NCBI GenBank assembly: GCA_046482855.1
Contig: JAWOEH010000127.1
Location: 1-64,000, forward strand
Direction of reading: 5' to 3'
Origin: CAYVSF01 sp046482855
GTDB taxonomy: Bacteria; Bacteroidota; Bacteroidia; Bacteroidales; UBA12077
Length of the DNA stretch: 64,000 nt
In this document: positions 25,444 through 33,513 of the stretch, one piece after another
Layout of the letters: every line of letters begins with the position of its first letter
Numbering within the stretch: the stretch's first letter is position 1
Position numbers and translations under genes: made by a program
Notes under the pieces: model-generated
What the model saw: the letters and a program-made list of their open reading frames with translations, nothing else
Told to the model about the DNA's origin: nothing
The model's database searches: none

Positions 25444-27519
25444 ATGAAAAATATAAAAATTGCCTTTTCATTTATCGTTGCCATGCTCTTTGTTTTGCAG
25501 GGTCATGCGCAACTGGACCGTAGTATACGTCCTGAACCCGGAAAAGCCAAGGAGATTAAAATTGGCGAAAGTCATAAGTTTACGCTTGACAACGGGATGA
25601 AAGTGATAGTGGTTGAGAACCACAAAGTACCCCGGGTATCTTTCCAGTTAACCCTTGATGTTGATCCTGTAATGGAAGGGGACGCAGTTGGCTATACCAA
25701 CTTAGCCGGCGATTTATTGCGTGCAGGTACAAAAAACAGAACTAAAGCTGAAATTGACGAGGCCGTTGATTTTATTGGTGCGCGATTGGTTACCTACTCA
25801 ACGGGTATGTATGCCAGCGCATTAACAAGTCATACCGAAACTATTTTGGATTTAATGACTGATGTACTCTATCATCCTACTTTCCCTGCGGACGAGTTGG
25901 ATAAGAGTAAAAAGCAGATGATTTCGGGATTAGCTGCTGAAAAGACCAACCCTAATGCTATGGCTTCCCGCTTGAATCGCAAGCTTCGTTATGGCGATCA
26001 TCCTTATGGCGAAATCCAGACGGAGGAGGATGTAGAAAATATTTCACGTGATTTACTTGTGGATTATTATCAGACCTACTTTAAACCCAATGTAGCCTAT
26101 CTTGTTATTGTGGGCGACCTGAAGGTAAAAGAAGCCAAGAAACTTGTTGAAAACTATTTTGCTAAGTGGGAAGCTGGCGAGGTGCCTACCCATGAATACG
26201 AAACTCCTCAACCTCCTGCTCAGCCTAAAGTAGCTATGATACATAAAGACGGAGCCGTTCAGAGTGTGGTGAATGTTACCTATCCGGTTCAATTGCAGCC
26301 TGGTTCTCCTGATGCAATTCCTGCCAGCCTTATGAATAGTATACTGGGAGGTGGTGTTTTTTCCGGCCGCTTGATGCAAAACTTACGCGAAGATAAGGGG
26401 TGGACTTATGGTGCTCGTTCAAACTTATCGACCGATGAGCTTGTAGGCTACTTTAATGCGGGAGCCGAGTTGGCTACCGAAGTTACTGATAGTGCAGTAC
26501 ACGAGTTTTTGTATGAAATGGAACAAATCCGTAGCGAAAAAGTATCGGAAGAGCACTTACAATTGGTGAAAAATGTGGCTGCCGGTTCTTTTGGCCGTTC
26601 TTTGGAGAGCCCCCAAACAGTAGCACGTTTTGCGCTCAATATCGAACGATTTGATCTTCCCGAAGACTATTACTCAACCTATTTAGAGAGACTTGAGGCT
26701 GTAACTGTTGATGACATTCAGCGCATTGCACAAAAGTATATTAAGCCTGACCATGCTTACATTTCCATTGTTGGCGATAAAGAAGTTTTGGATAAACGAC
26801 TCAAAGCCTACAGTGGCGATAACCAGATTGCTTTCTACAACCTTTATGCACAGCCTGCCAAGGAAGGGAAAGCAATTCCTGCCGGTATGACAGCAGAGAA
26901 GGTATTGGCCAATTATGTGGAAGCCATTGGCGGTGAGGAGAAAGTCAATAACCTGGAAGATGTAATGATTAAAACCACTACCTCGGTAAATGGTATGCCC
27001 CTGGAGATGACCACCTACCAAAAGGCACCAAATAAGTTTGTTATGGAGATGACCATGAATGGAAATGTTGTCCAGAAGCAGACCTTTGATGGTGAAAAAG
27101 GTAAGATGTCTGGCATGGGGGGAGTACGCGACATGAATGAAGAGGAGCTTAAGCAGATGAAAATAGAGAGTAGACTTGATAAAGAGCTTGTACTTCAGGA
27201 ATTGGGCTATGAAATGACCTTAAAAGGTGTTGAAGATGTGGATGGTACAGACGCTTATAAAATCGAAGTGGTGTCTCCTTCCGGACAGAAGTTCTACGAT
27301 TTTTATGCAGTAGATTCAGGACTCAAGGTGCAAACCAAAACCACGGCGCAAACGCCTCAAGGCGAAATGACCCAGGTGCAGCAATATAGCGACTACCAAG
27401 AGGTGGATGGCGTGAAGTTTCCTTTTGTACAACAAATTTCAGGCATGCAGAGCATGACTTTAGAAGTACAAGAGATTAAAGTAAACGAAGGCATCTCTGA
27501 TGATGTGTTTGCTCTATAA
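25444..27519 (+). CDS. Inactive M16 peptidase homologue fused to a LolA-like domain
   Basis: 691 residues. A signal peptide (ending GHAQ) is followed by two M16 half-domains (about 35-250 and 255-460). Where the zinc motif HxxEH should be, the protein reads DLLRAGTKNRT, so it cannot bind the catalytic zinc; the R/Y pair region (GGGVFSGRL, GWTYGARS) is kept. From about residue 470 a different domain begins (NYVEAIGGEEKVNNLEDVMI, YQKAPNKFVMEMTMNG, QTFDGEKGKM). It resembles the LolA-like 'outer membrane lipoprotein-sorting' beta fold. It would act as the non-catalytic partner of the upstream peptidase, with the extra domain perhaps binding a lipid or lipoprotein. Confidence 0.85.
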   Translation: MKNIKIAFSFIVAMLFVLQGHAQLDRSIRPEPGKAKEIKIGESHKFTLDNGMKVIVVENHKVPRVSFQLTLDVDPVMEGDAVGYTNLAGDLLRAGTKNRTKAEIDEAVDFIGARLVTYSTGMYASALTSHTETILDLMTDVLYHPTFPADELDKSKKQMISGLAAEKTNPNAMASRLNRKLRYGDHPYGEIQTEEDVENISRDLLVDYYQTYFKPNVAYLVIVGDLKVKEAKKLVENYFAKWEAGEVPTHEYETPQPPAQPKVAMIHKDGAVQSVVNVTYPVQLQPGSPDAIPASLMNSILGGGVFSGRLMQNLREDKGWTYGARSNLSTDELVGYFNAGAELATEVTDSAVHEFLYEMEQIRSEKVSEEHLQLVKNVAAGSFGRSLESPQTVARFALNIERFDLPEDYYSTYLERLEAVTVDDIQRIAQKYIKPDHAYISIVGDKEVLDKRLKAYSGDNQIAFYNLYAQPAKEGKAIPAGMTAEKVLANYVEAIGGEEKVNNLEDVMIKTTTSVNGMPLEMTTYQKAPNKFVMEMTMNGNVVQKQTFDGEKGKMSGMGGVRDMNEEELKQMKIESRLDKELVLQELGYEMTLKGVEDVDGTDAYKIEVVSPSGQKFYDFYAVDSGLKVQTKTTAQTPQGEMTQVQQYSDYQEVDGVKFPFVQQISGMQSMTLEVQEIKVNEGISDDVFAL

Positions 27520-27547
27520 TTATTTAGTTTAGCGATTTTTTTTGTTG

Positions 27548-27578
27548 ATAAAGGCCTGTCCATCGGACAGGCCTTTAT
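27548..27578. terminator. Bidirectional terminator between the M16 pair and the export operon
   Basis: Perfect 12-bp stem AAAGGCCTGTCC/GGACAGGCCTTT with a 3-base loop, placed between convergent genes. Confidence 0.85.
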
Positions 27579-27599
27579 TTGTAAAGCTGTTTTTATGGC

Positions 27600-28790
27600 T
27601 TAAAAGCTCCAACGAAAGCGTAAGAATACAAGGTTGAGTTGGTCGGAAATTCCTGACCCAAAATCGCCGGAAAAGCGCTGCGCGTAAATGGCAAGTTCAT
27701 AATTGTCCGCCAGCGAGTAACTGAACGAGGGCATTAGGAAATACATCTCATAATCGGGGTAATACATCGCACCCAACGTTCCTTGTAAGAGAGGATGAAT
27801 TGGGTAGCTGGCTTGTAAAAACCACGACCACTCACTAAAAGATAGATTCTTGATATTCTGGGTTTGATTGTAGAAAGAGGTAAGCGAATTAATTTGTGTC
27901 ATTTTAGCATAAGCATTGTAAAAAATTTCGCCTTGAAGCTGAAGCGAATTTGAGAAGAAGTAATTCAGACCAGAAGAGGCCAGAAGTTTCGCATCTTCCC
28001 ATATAGTGTTTTTGGGGGCTATGAGTGTAACTTCACCAGTAAAACCTACCTGCTTGATTGCACCCGCCCAACCAAAACCGGCAACCCAGTTTTGCTCTTG
28101 CAACATACCACCTAACAATTGCCAGTCGTAACTCCACTTATTAAAGCGGTAATAGGCGCCCAGCGTTACCTTTTCATTTTGATCGATCTTAGCGACCACC
28201 TCGGCTACCGACGTGTAATTTGGGTAGTATTGCAGCCGGAATGCATCTGCCCCCGGTTTTTCTTCATAATCAAAATCAAAAAAGCTATAGCTGTTAAAAA
28301 TATCATTGGGATTGAATACATAGGTTTGTGCCCAATTGATGCGTTGCCGGCCTAGTGTAACACTGAAGTTGTTTATATTCCAATTGATGTTGGCTCTGTC
28401 AATGTTCGAGTGGAGCAGGTAGGAGGGACCTGACGAAAACGTATGGCTCAGGTTAAAATACCCATTCTGTTGTTCTATTCCCCTTGCATAGCCGGGAAGT
28501 TTGTTGATAAAGTCGCCATAAATGAGCCTGGTACGAGCTTCCAGATTAAATGTAACGGAGGAGGATGGAAACCAATTTAGCTTCATCCGGTTGTGAAGCA
28601 TGTTGTCAACAAGCCATGGATCTTTAGGTTCACTAAAGAGGGTTGTATTCATGTACTTCTGATAGCCATGAAGGGTCAATTTTTGAGCGATAGATTTGTG
28701 TGTGCTTAGCAGGGTAAAAAGCAAAATAACAGAGGCGCCAAATTTAGCCGTCAGGTATATCCGGCTGCGAGTTGTCATTATTTTTTGCAT
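27600..28790 (-). CDS. Outer-membrane beta-barrel of an export operon (DUF1302/porin-like)
   Basis: 396 residues. An N-terminal export signal (with membrane segment FGASVILLFTLLSTHKSIAQ) is followed by a barrel-type sequence ending in LVFLRFRWSF. Internal segments LGRQRINWAQTYVFNPNDIF, FDFDYEEKPGADAFRLQYYP and repeated Tyr/Trp strands resemble the DUF1302-like barrels that accompany RND or ABC exporters. Here it is the last gene of a TetR-LolA-FtsX-FtsX-ATPase operon, with a 43-base gap after the ATPase gene. It is probably the outer-membrane acceptor or exit pore of the system, but this is inference from context. A start at residue 5 is equally possible. Confidence 0.7.
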   Translation of the reverse strand: MQKIMTTRSRIYLTAKFGASVILLFTLLSTHKSIAQKLTLHGYQKYMNTTLFSEPKDPWLVDNMLHNRMKLNWFPSSSVTFNLEARTRLIYGDFINKLPGYARGIEQQNGYFNLSHTFSSGPSYLLHSNIDRANINWNINNFSVTLGRQRINWAQTYVFNPNDIFNSYSFFDFDYEEKPGADAFRLQYYPNYTSVAEVVAKIDQNEKVTLGAYYRFNKWSYDWQLLGGMLQEQNWVAGFGWAGAIKQVGFTGEVTLIAPKNTIWEDAKLLASSGLNYFFSNSLQLQGEIFYNAYAKMTQINSLTSFYNQTQNIKNLSFSEWSWFLQASYPIHPLLQGTLGAMYYPDYEMYFLMPSFSYSLADNYELAIYAQRFSGDFGSGISDQLNLVFLRFRWSF

Positions 28791-28832
28791 AGCGTATTTG
28801 TTTCGTCCTGATTAGAGTCGGAATAGCAGGTA

Positions 28833-29537
28833 TTAGCCTATGTTTTTATGCTGGACAACGCGCTCGTCCGATTTAATTTTCCCGTCTTCAACCGTTACAA
28901 TGCGATGCGCTTTTTTTACAACTCGTTGGTCGTGGGTAGAAAAGATGAATGTGATTTTCTCCTCCTCGTTGAGGGTCTCCATAATGTCCAACAGGTTTTC
29001 AGTAGACTTTGAATCAAGGTTGGCAGTGGGTTCGTCGGCCAGCACAAATTTGGGTTTTGAAGCCAAAGCTCTGGCTACAGCTACTCGTTGCTGCTGGCCG
29101 CCCGATAATCGTGCAGGTCGGCTGTTCATTCGGTCGCCAAGCCCCACTGCCTTGAGTAGAGATGCGGCTCTTTCCCTTCTCTCTTTTTTGCTGTACCCTT
29201 GTAGTTGCATAATAAATTCTACATTTTCTATGGCAGTAAGAACGGGTATCAGGTTGTAAGCCTGGAATACAAACCCAATAGTTCGAAGGCGGAAATCGAT
29301 TAATTGCGAAGATTTTAGTTTGCCAATATCTGTATTATTGATATGAATTTCACCAGAAGTTGGTTTGTCCAAACCTCCAATCATGTTTAACAGGGTGGTT
29401 TTGCCCGAACCCGAGGGGCCTACAATGGCAGTAAATTCGCCTTTTTTAATTTCCAGGTTAATACCATTTACGGCGTGTACAGGTACACCTGAGTCTTCAT
29501 ATGTTTTGTATACTTCGTTAAGTGTAATGATATTCAT
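28833..29537 (-). CDS. ABC transporter ATPase, LolD/MacB type
   Basis: 234 residues with Walker A GPSGSGKT (40-47), Q-loop in GFVFQAYNL, signature LSGGQQQR, Walker B FVLADEPTANLD and the H-loop in FSTHD. The segment between Q-loop and signature matches the LolD/FtsE/MacB subfamily that drives FtsX-type permeases. It hydrolyses ATP in the cytosol to power mechanotransmission by the two permeases encoded upstream (14-base gap). It is distinct from the second LolD-type ATPase at 44897-45580. Confidence 0.93.
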   Translation of the reverse strand: MNIITLNEVYKTYEDSGVPVHAVNGINLEIKKGEFTAIVGPSGSGKTTLLNMIGGLDKPTSGEIHINNTDIGKLKSSQLIDFRLRTIGFVFQAYNLIPVLTAIENVEFIMQLQGYSKKERRERAASLLKAVGLGDRMNSRPARLSGGQQQRVAVARALASKPKFVLADEPTANLDSKSTENLLDIMETLNEEEKITFIFSTHDQRVVKKAHRIVTVEDGKIKSDERVVQHKNIG

Positions 29538-29550
29538 AACTGTTGTGTTT

Positions 29551-30774
29551 TTAGTTGTCGGAACGTAGTGCTTCGGCCGGGTTGAGTTTTAACGCTTTTC
29601 TGGCCGGATAAATGGAGGCGATAATACCCACGAAAATTACCAATACCGTAACCTGGAATAAGGTAGAGACATCAATTTTCGGATAGATAACACTGTCAAA
29701 ACCATAAGCCTCAAGTCCTTGGCTATAGAAAGAGAGATTGATGCCGGTATTGCCTGTGAACTTCACAAGAAAAAGAGCCAGGGCAATACCTGTAACTCCT
29801 CCGGTAAGGGAAAGGAATACGGTTTCCAGCATAATCATCAGGAACACCCTTAGTTTGTTCATGCCCACTGCCATTAACATGCCAATTTCTTTTATTCTTT
29901 CCAAAACCACCATCAGCATGGTATTGACAATGCCAAAGCCTAATGCTGCCAGAATAATGCCTACAATAATATACATGGAAAGATCCATACTTTTGTTCAT
30001 CATTTGCATATCGGGCATGAGCTCCATCCAGGTTTGCACTATTGGTTTGGGATACATTTGTTTAAGTTTTGCTGCTACTTCTTCTTCGGGGACTTGCTCT
30101 TTAAGCCTGACAGCAATTTCCTGAAAGGTCCCTTCGGGGTAGCCTGTAAGCCTTATTAAATCGTCCTTTCGAACAAAGGCCTTCATCTCTTCGTAAGCTG
30201 TATTGGTTGTTTTATAAATACCAGCAACTCGGAATGCACCACCTGTAAGGTTACCTTCTTTATCCTGAAAGGTAAGGATCACCTTGGAACGTAATTTCAC
30301 ATTCAGCTTTTCGGCCATTTTATTGCCCAGGACAATAGCATTTTTCCGGTTCTTTTTAAAGTAAGATCCCTTAATAACATGTTCGTACATGTCGGTAACT
30401 TGCCGCTCGCGATCCGGGTCAATTCCCAAGAGTTGTATGCCGGTTCCTGTCTCTGCCGAAGAAATCATGGCATTGATGAGCAAACGTCCGGTAGCCCCTT
30501 TTACTTGTTGCATGGTATCGATGCCTGCAAGTATTTGGTTCCCTGCTTCCAGGTGATCAGCAGGATCGGATGAGGTGCCAAAATCCTTATGGTGTATTTG
30601 CAGGTGCGACACTTCAGTTGAAATAATGGTCTCAATGCGCTGATCTACCATTCCCAGCGTAAAGGCCATGCTGAAAACGCCCGCAAATATGCCTAAAGTA
30701 ATAGCGGTAATAATGACAAGGCTGCGCACTTTGTTGCGCCAGATATTTCGCCAAGATATATGTAATAGCATCAT
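29551..30774 (-). CDS. FtsX-type ABC permease, LolC/E-like (second of two)
   Basis: 407 residues. The first helix follows ISWRNIWRNKVRSL; a periplasmic MacB_PCD-like domain covers about 45-265; three C-terminal helices follow (about 268-292, 315-345, 372-395), with the coupling segment ERIKEIGMLMAVGM between and the end PARKALKLNPAEALRSDN. The W-R-N-x-W-R-N-K start and the four-helix topology match LolC/LolE-type lipoprotein-release permeases more than long MacB permeases. The gene starts 3 bases after the stop of the first permease gene, so the two probably form a heterodimer. Confidence 0.88.
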   Translation of the reverse strand: MMLLHISWRNIWRNKVRSLVIITAITLGIFAGVFSMAFTLGMVDQRIETIISTEVSHLQIHHKDFGTSSDPADHLEAGNQILAGIDTMQQVKGATGRLLINAMISSAETGTGIQLLGIDPDRERQVTDMYEHVIKGSYFKKNRKNAIVLGNKMAEKLNVKLRSKVILTFQDKEGNLTGGAFRVAGIYKTTNTAYEEMKAFVRKDDLIRLTGYPEGTFQEIAVRLKEQVPEEEVAAKLKQMYPKPIVQTWMELMPDMQMMNKSMDLSMYIIVGIILAALGFGIVNTMLMVVLERIKEIGMLMAVGMNKLRVFLMIMLETVFLSLTGGVTGIALALFLVKFTGNTGINLSFYSQGLEAYGFDSVIYPKIDVSTLFQVTVLVIFVGIIASIYPARKALKLNPAEALRSDN

Positions 30775-30777
30775 AAA

Positions 30778-31995
30778 TTAAGCTCTTAGTGCGTTAGTAA
30801 CTTTTATTCGGTGAATTGTAATAACCGGATAGGTTGCGATGAGCAGGGTAAGGATTAATACCGTAAGTGCTTGGTTCGTGAAAACCCACGGTGCCAGGCT
30901 GAAGAAAAAATAGGGCTCAAATCCATATTGCACATAAATATCGCCTAACTCTGCTGGCAATGGTATGGGATTGTTTACTAAGCTCCAGATTATGGGAATA
31001 CTTACAAGGAAACCAGATAGGACTCCAATAATGCCGATAAAAAGGGTTTCAAAAAAGAGGATGGAGGCCAATTTAAATCGCTGCATGCCAACAGCTATCA
31101 TCACCCCAATTTCTCGTCTTCGTTCGGCTATCATCATAATTATGGTACCCAAAATTCCAAAAGCAATTACCATATATAAAATCCCCTTCATTATTAAGCC
31201 ACTGCTACGGTCGCTCTCGATGAACTGAACCAACTCTGGTTGTATTTCTTTCCAGTTCAGTATGTTGTAGGTATCACCTAGTTCCTGTTTTAAATGATGC
31301 TGGATATTTGGAACTTCCCGGTTCTCTTCAGCCATAATTACCATTGCGCTAATTCTGTTGTGAGCAAGGTATAATTCCTGAGCTTGTTTTAAGGGCAAAA
31401 ATACGCCCATGTTGTTTAATTGAGGTGTTTTAAATGTGAGAATACCATTAATGGGATACTTCCCTGCAGCAGTCACTCCGTGATATCCTTGCGATAAAAG
31501 CACTAAAGTATCGTTTACACTTAATTCCAGATGTTTGGCCAGGTTTTTGGTTAACAAAATCCCGTCAGAGTTGCTGGTCAGATACTTGCCCTCGGTTACC
31601 CAATGTGATAAATTGGTGATGCTGTCGTAGGTATGTGGTTCAATACCAATCACTGCGCCGCCTTTTGTTTGTTCTCCCGATGAGAGCAGCGCAAAACTTT
31701 CGAGCCGGGGGCTGAATTGTCTTATTCCCTTCGTTTCGGAAAGAATATCTCTGAGGCTATCTGTAGGGATAAAAGTGTGATTAATTGTTTTTTGCTCGTG
31801 GTATTCGGGATGCTGTATTTGTAAGTAGCCGGAATGGAACTTCACCGATAGCTCAATCATATTGTTATAGGTACCCTCTTGTAATGAGCTCATCAGCGTT
31901 GACAGCACCACACCAAAAAAAATTGAAGCTACGGTAATGAGCGTGCGTCGTTTATTACGCCACAAGTTCCGCCAAGCCATGATTAAATTTTTCAT
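30778..31995 (-). CDS. FtsX-type ABC permease, LolC/E-like (first of two)
   Basis: 405 residues with the same plan as its neighbour: MAWRNLWRNKRRTLITVASI at the first helix, a periplasmic domain (about 45-270), then three helices with the coupling sequence AERRREIGVMIAVGM and a C-terminus IHRIKVTNALRA. The periplasmic domains of the two permeases differ clearly (HSGYLQIQHPEYHEQ here, VSHLQIHHKDFGTS there), consistent with a LolC/LolE-like heterodimer in which one subunit recruits the carrier. The gene lies 18 bases after the LolA-like gene. Confidence 0.88.
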   Translation of the reverse strand: MKNLIMAWRNLWRNKRRTLITVASIFFGVVLSTLMSSLQEGTYNNMIELSVKFHSGYLQIQHPEYHEQKTINHTFIPTDSLRDILSETKGIRQFSPRLESFALLSSGEQTKGGAVIGIEPHTYDSITNLSHWVTEGKYLTSNSDGILLTKNLAKHLELSVNDTLVLLSQGYHGVTAAGKYPINGILTFKTPQLNNMGVFLPLKQAQELYLAHNRISAMVIMAEENREVPNIQHHLKQELGDTYNILNWKEIQPELVQFIESDRSSGLIMKGILYMVIAFGILGTIIMMIAERRREIGVMIAVGMQRFKLASILFFETLFIGIIGVLSGFLVSIPIIWSLVNNPIPLPAELGDIYVQYGFEPYFFFSLAPWVFTNQALTVLILTLLIATYPVITIHRIKVTNALRA

Positions 31996-32013
31996 TGCGT
32001 AATTATTTGTGGA

Positions 32014-32769
32014 TTAGTGGATGCGTTTCATGTTTTGTTGGGAGAAAAAACCATCGGGAATTTCCTCGTTGAAGGTGATCTTTTTTACTACCACAATGGT
32101 TTTTTTGTTCTCTTCGTCGACAGGGATTATTTCCATGCGCGTTGGAAGCTCTCTGCCATGCATAACTTTTACATCGCTTCCCAGATCGGTTTTCATCAGA
32201 TAGCCATCCTCGTCGTAGTATTCCGATTTCATCTGCATGTACCCCTCTTTGGTGATCCACTTTATAATCTTTCCCCAAACCACAGCAGCCTCAGGTTTTG
32301 GTATTAATTCAATTTTATAACAGGGGTGTCCATCAATTTGCTCCTGGCTAATAATCTTATGTTTGTAATCTTCTACAATGGAGGATTCTTTCAGGATGTC
32401 GTCATTGGTATAATCCGAGCCCATCCAGCCTTCCGACATCATGGAGGGGGGCAATTTGATGAGCCGGTTAATGGAAGGCATCCAGTGCCACATCTCGTTT
32501 TTTCGCTTCAGAAATGTTTGTCCCTTCTCTCTGGCAGGTGCTGTAATGAGCGTCAATGCATAGTCATTGCCACGAGTCCAGTTTTTAAATTCTACTGTTC
32601 GCTGCCAGCTTGGACGTACAATGGTCATCTCCATTTCGCTGATACTCGATTTTTCACCATTAAATTTATCATCGGCTTTACGTACAATTTCTTTTGCATC
32701 TTGCGCCAAGCTCTGCGATATGGCTACCAGAAAGAACAGGCCTGTGATAAGAGGAGTCATTTTTTTCAT
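32014..32769 (-). CDS. LolA-like outer membrane lipoprotein-sorting protein
   Basis: 251 residues from the ATG at 32769 (MKKMTPLITGLFFLVAISQS, signal peptide ending LAQ); an earlier ATG at 32802 would overlap the TetR gene. The mature part carries the pattern of the LolA-like sorting family: IVRKADDKFNGEKSSISEME, TLITAPAREKGQTFLKRKNE, MWHWMPSINRLIKLPPSMM, EGWMGSDYTNDDIL, PCYKIELIPKP and GYLMKTDL. It is predicted to be an unclosed beta-barrel that shields a lipid or acyl chain in the periplasm. Homologues often accompany RND exporters; here it precedes two FtsX permeases and an ATPase. Confidence 0.85.
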   Translation of the reverse strand: MKKMTPLITGLFFLVAISQSLAQDAKEIVRKADDKFNGEKSSISEMEMTIVRPSWQRTVEFKNWTRGNDYALTLITAPAREKGQTFLKRKNEMWHWMPSINRLIKLPPSMMSEGWMGSDYTNDDILKESSIVEDYKHKIISQEQIDGHPCYKIELIPKPEAAVVWGKIIKWITKEGYMQMKSEYYDEDGYLMKTDLGSDVKVMHGRELPTRMEIIPVDEENKKTIVVVKKITFNEEIPDGFFSQQNMKRIH

Positions 32770-32785
32770 AACCAGATTCTTTTTT

Positions 32786-33358
32786 TTATGTAAACAGTGC
32801 AATTATTCTTGTCTTTATTTTATCAGCCGGGAATTCAGGATTAAGGACGAAGTTGAGTAGAACACCGTCCATGATACTTGAAAAAAATGCAACTTCTGTT
32901 TGTGGATCTTTACACCCCTTTTGAGTAAAGTAGCTTGTAAGTATTTTCATGTACTTTTTTATTACATCTTCCATCTCTGCGTAATATTTTTCGAGAATGG
33001 AGGGCTGCATGACCAGGGAATAGTAAAGCTTCCAGTAGGTAGGATGCTCTTTTACCATCCGAAAATTTTCATTTATAAAAAAGATAAACTCTTCCTTGGA
33101 GAGTTCTCCATCGCGGTTCGGGTCAAAAAGCTCAATAATTTTATTAAATCCTCGCATGATTATTTCATGTAGTAAATCTTCTTTGCTTAAAAAATAATTG
33201 TATGATAAGCCTTTGGAGATACCCGCCTCTCGAGCAATTTCACTCATGGAAGTTCTGTCGAAACTTTTTTGAGCAAATAGAGCCAACGCAGTTTCCATAA
33301 TTTGTTCTTTCCGTATTTCACGTAATTCCTGGTATTGTTCTTCGGTTTTTGGAGCCAT
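32786..33358 (-). CDS. TetR family transcriptional regulator
   Basis: 190 residues from the ATG at 33358 (MAPKTEEQ). A longer frame from 33403 is rejected because it would place the operator and -7 box inside the coding region. The N-terminal helix-turn-helix is typical: IMETALALFAQKSFDRTSMS, EIAREAGISKGLSYNYFLSK, EDLLHEI. The C-terminal ligand domain has no recognisable subfamily. It is the first gene of the export operon (16-base gap to the LolA-like gene). It very likely represses the operon from the palindrome overlapping its promoter, with a lipid-like or toxic ligand as possible inducer. Confidence 0.92.
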   Translation of the reverse strand: MAPKTEEQYQELREIRKEQIMETALALFAQKSFDRTSMSEIAREAGISKGLSYNYFLSKEDLLHEIIMRGFNKIIELFDPNRDGELSKEEFIFFINENFRMVKEHPTYWKLYYSLVMQPSILEKYYAEMEDVIKKYMKILTSYFTQKGCKDPQTEVAFFSSIMDGVLLNFVLNPEFPADKIKTRIIALFT

Positions 33359-33368
33359 AGTTTTTTGG

Positions 33369-33389
33369 TTGAACGGTCGGTCAAATTTA
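33369..33389 (-). promoter_or_regulatory. TetR-type operator overlapping the -7 box of the export operon
   Basis: Minus-strand TTGACCGACCGTTCAA (33369-33384) is a near-perfect TetR/AcrR-type palindrome with one mismatch between half-sites. It overlaps TAAATTTG (33382-33389), an exact TAnnTTTG -7 box, 11 bases upstream of the TetR start. Binding would block RNA polymerase. Confidence 0.65.
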
Positions 33390-33513
33390 TGTGTTTTTTC
33401 CATGTTTTGCTAAAACTTTCATGAAATTTTTTCATTCCTTGTTTTGTTTACGCAAATAAGATAACTTTAAGCAGCAGGTTTATAAGGGACTCGGTAGCTT
33501 TAAGTGATAATTT

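Noticed and set aside
33359..33403. Longer N-terminus for the TetR regulator starting at 33403
   Set aside because: It would place the palindrome and the -7 box inside the coding sequence, and the extra residues do not belong to the TetR domain.
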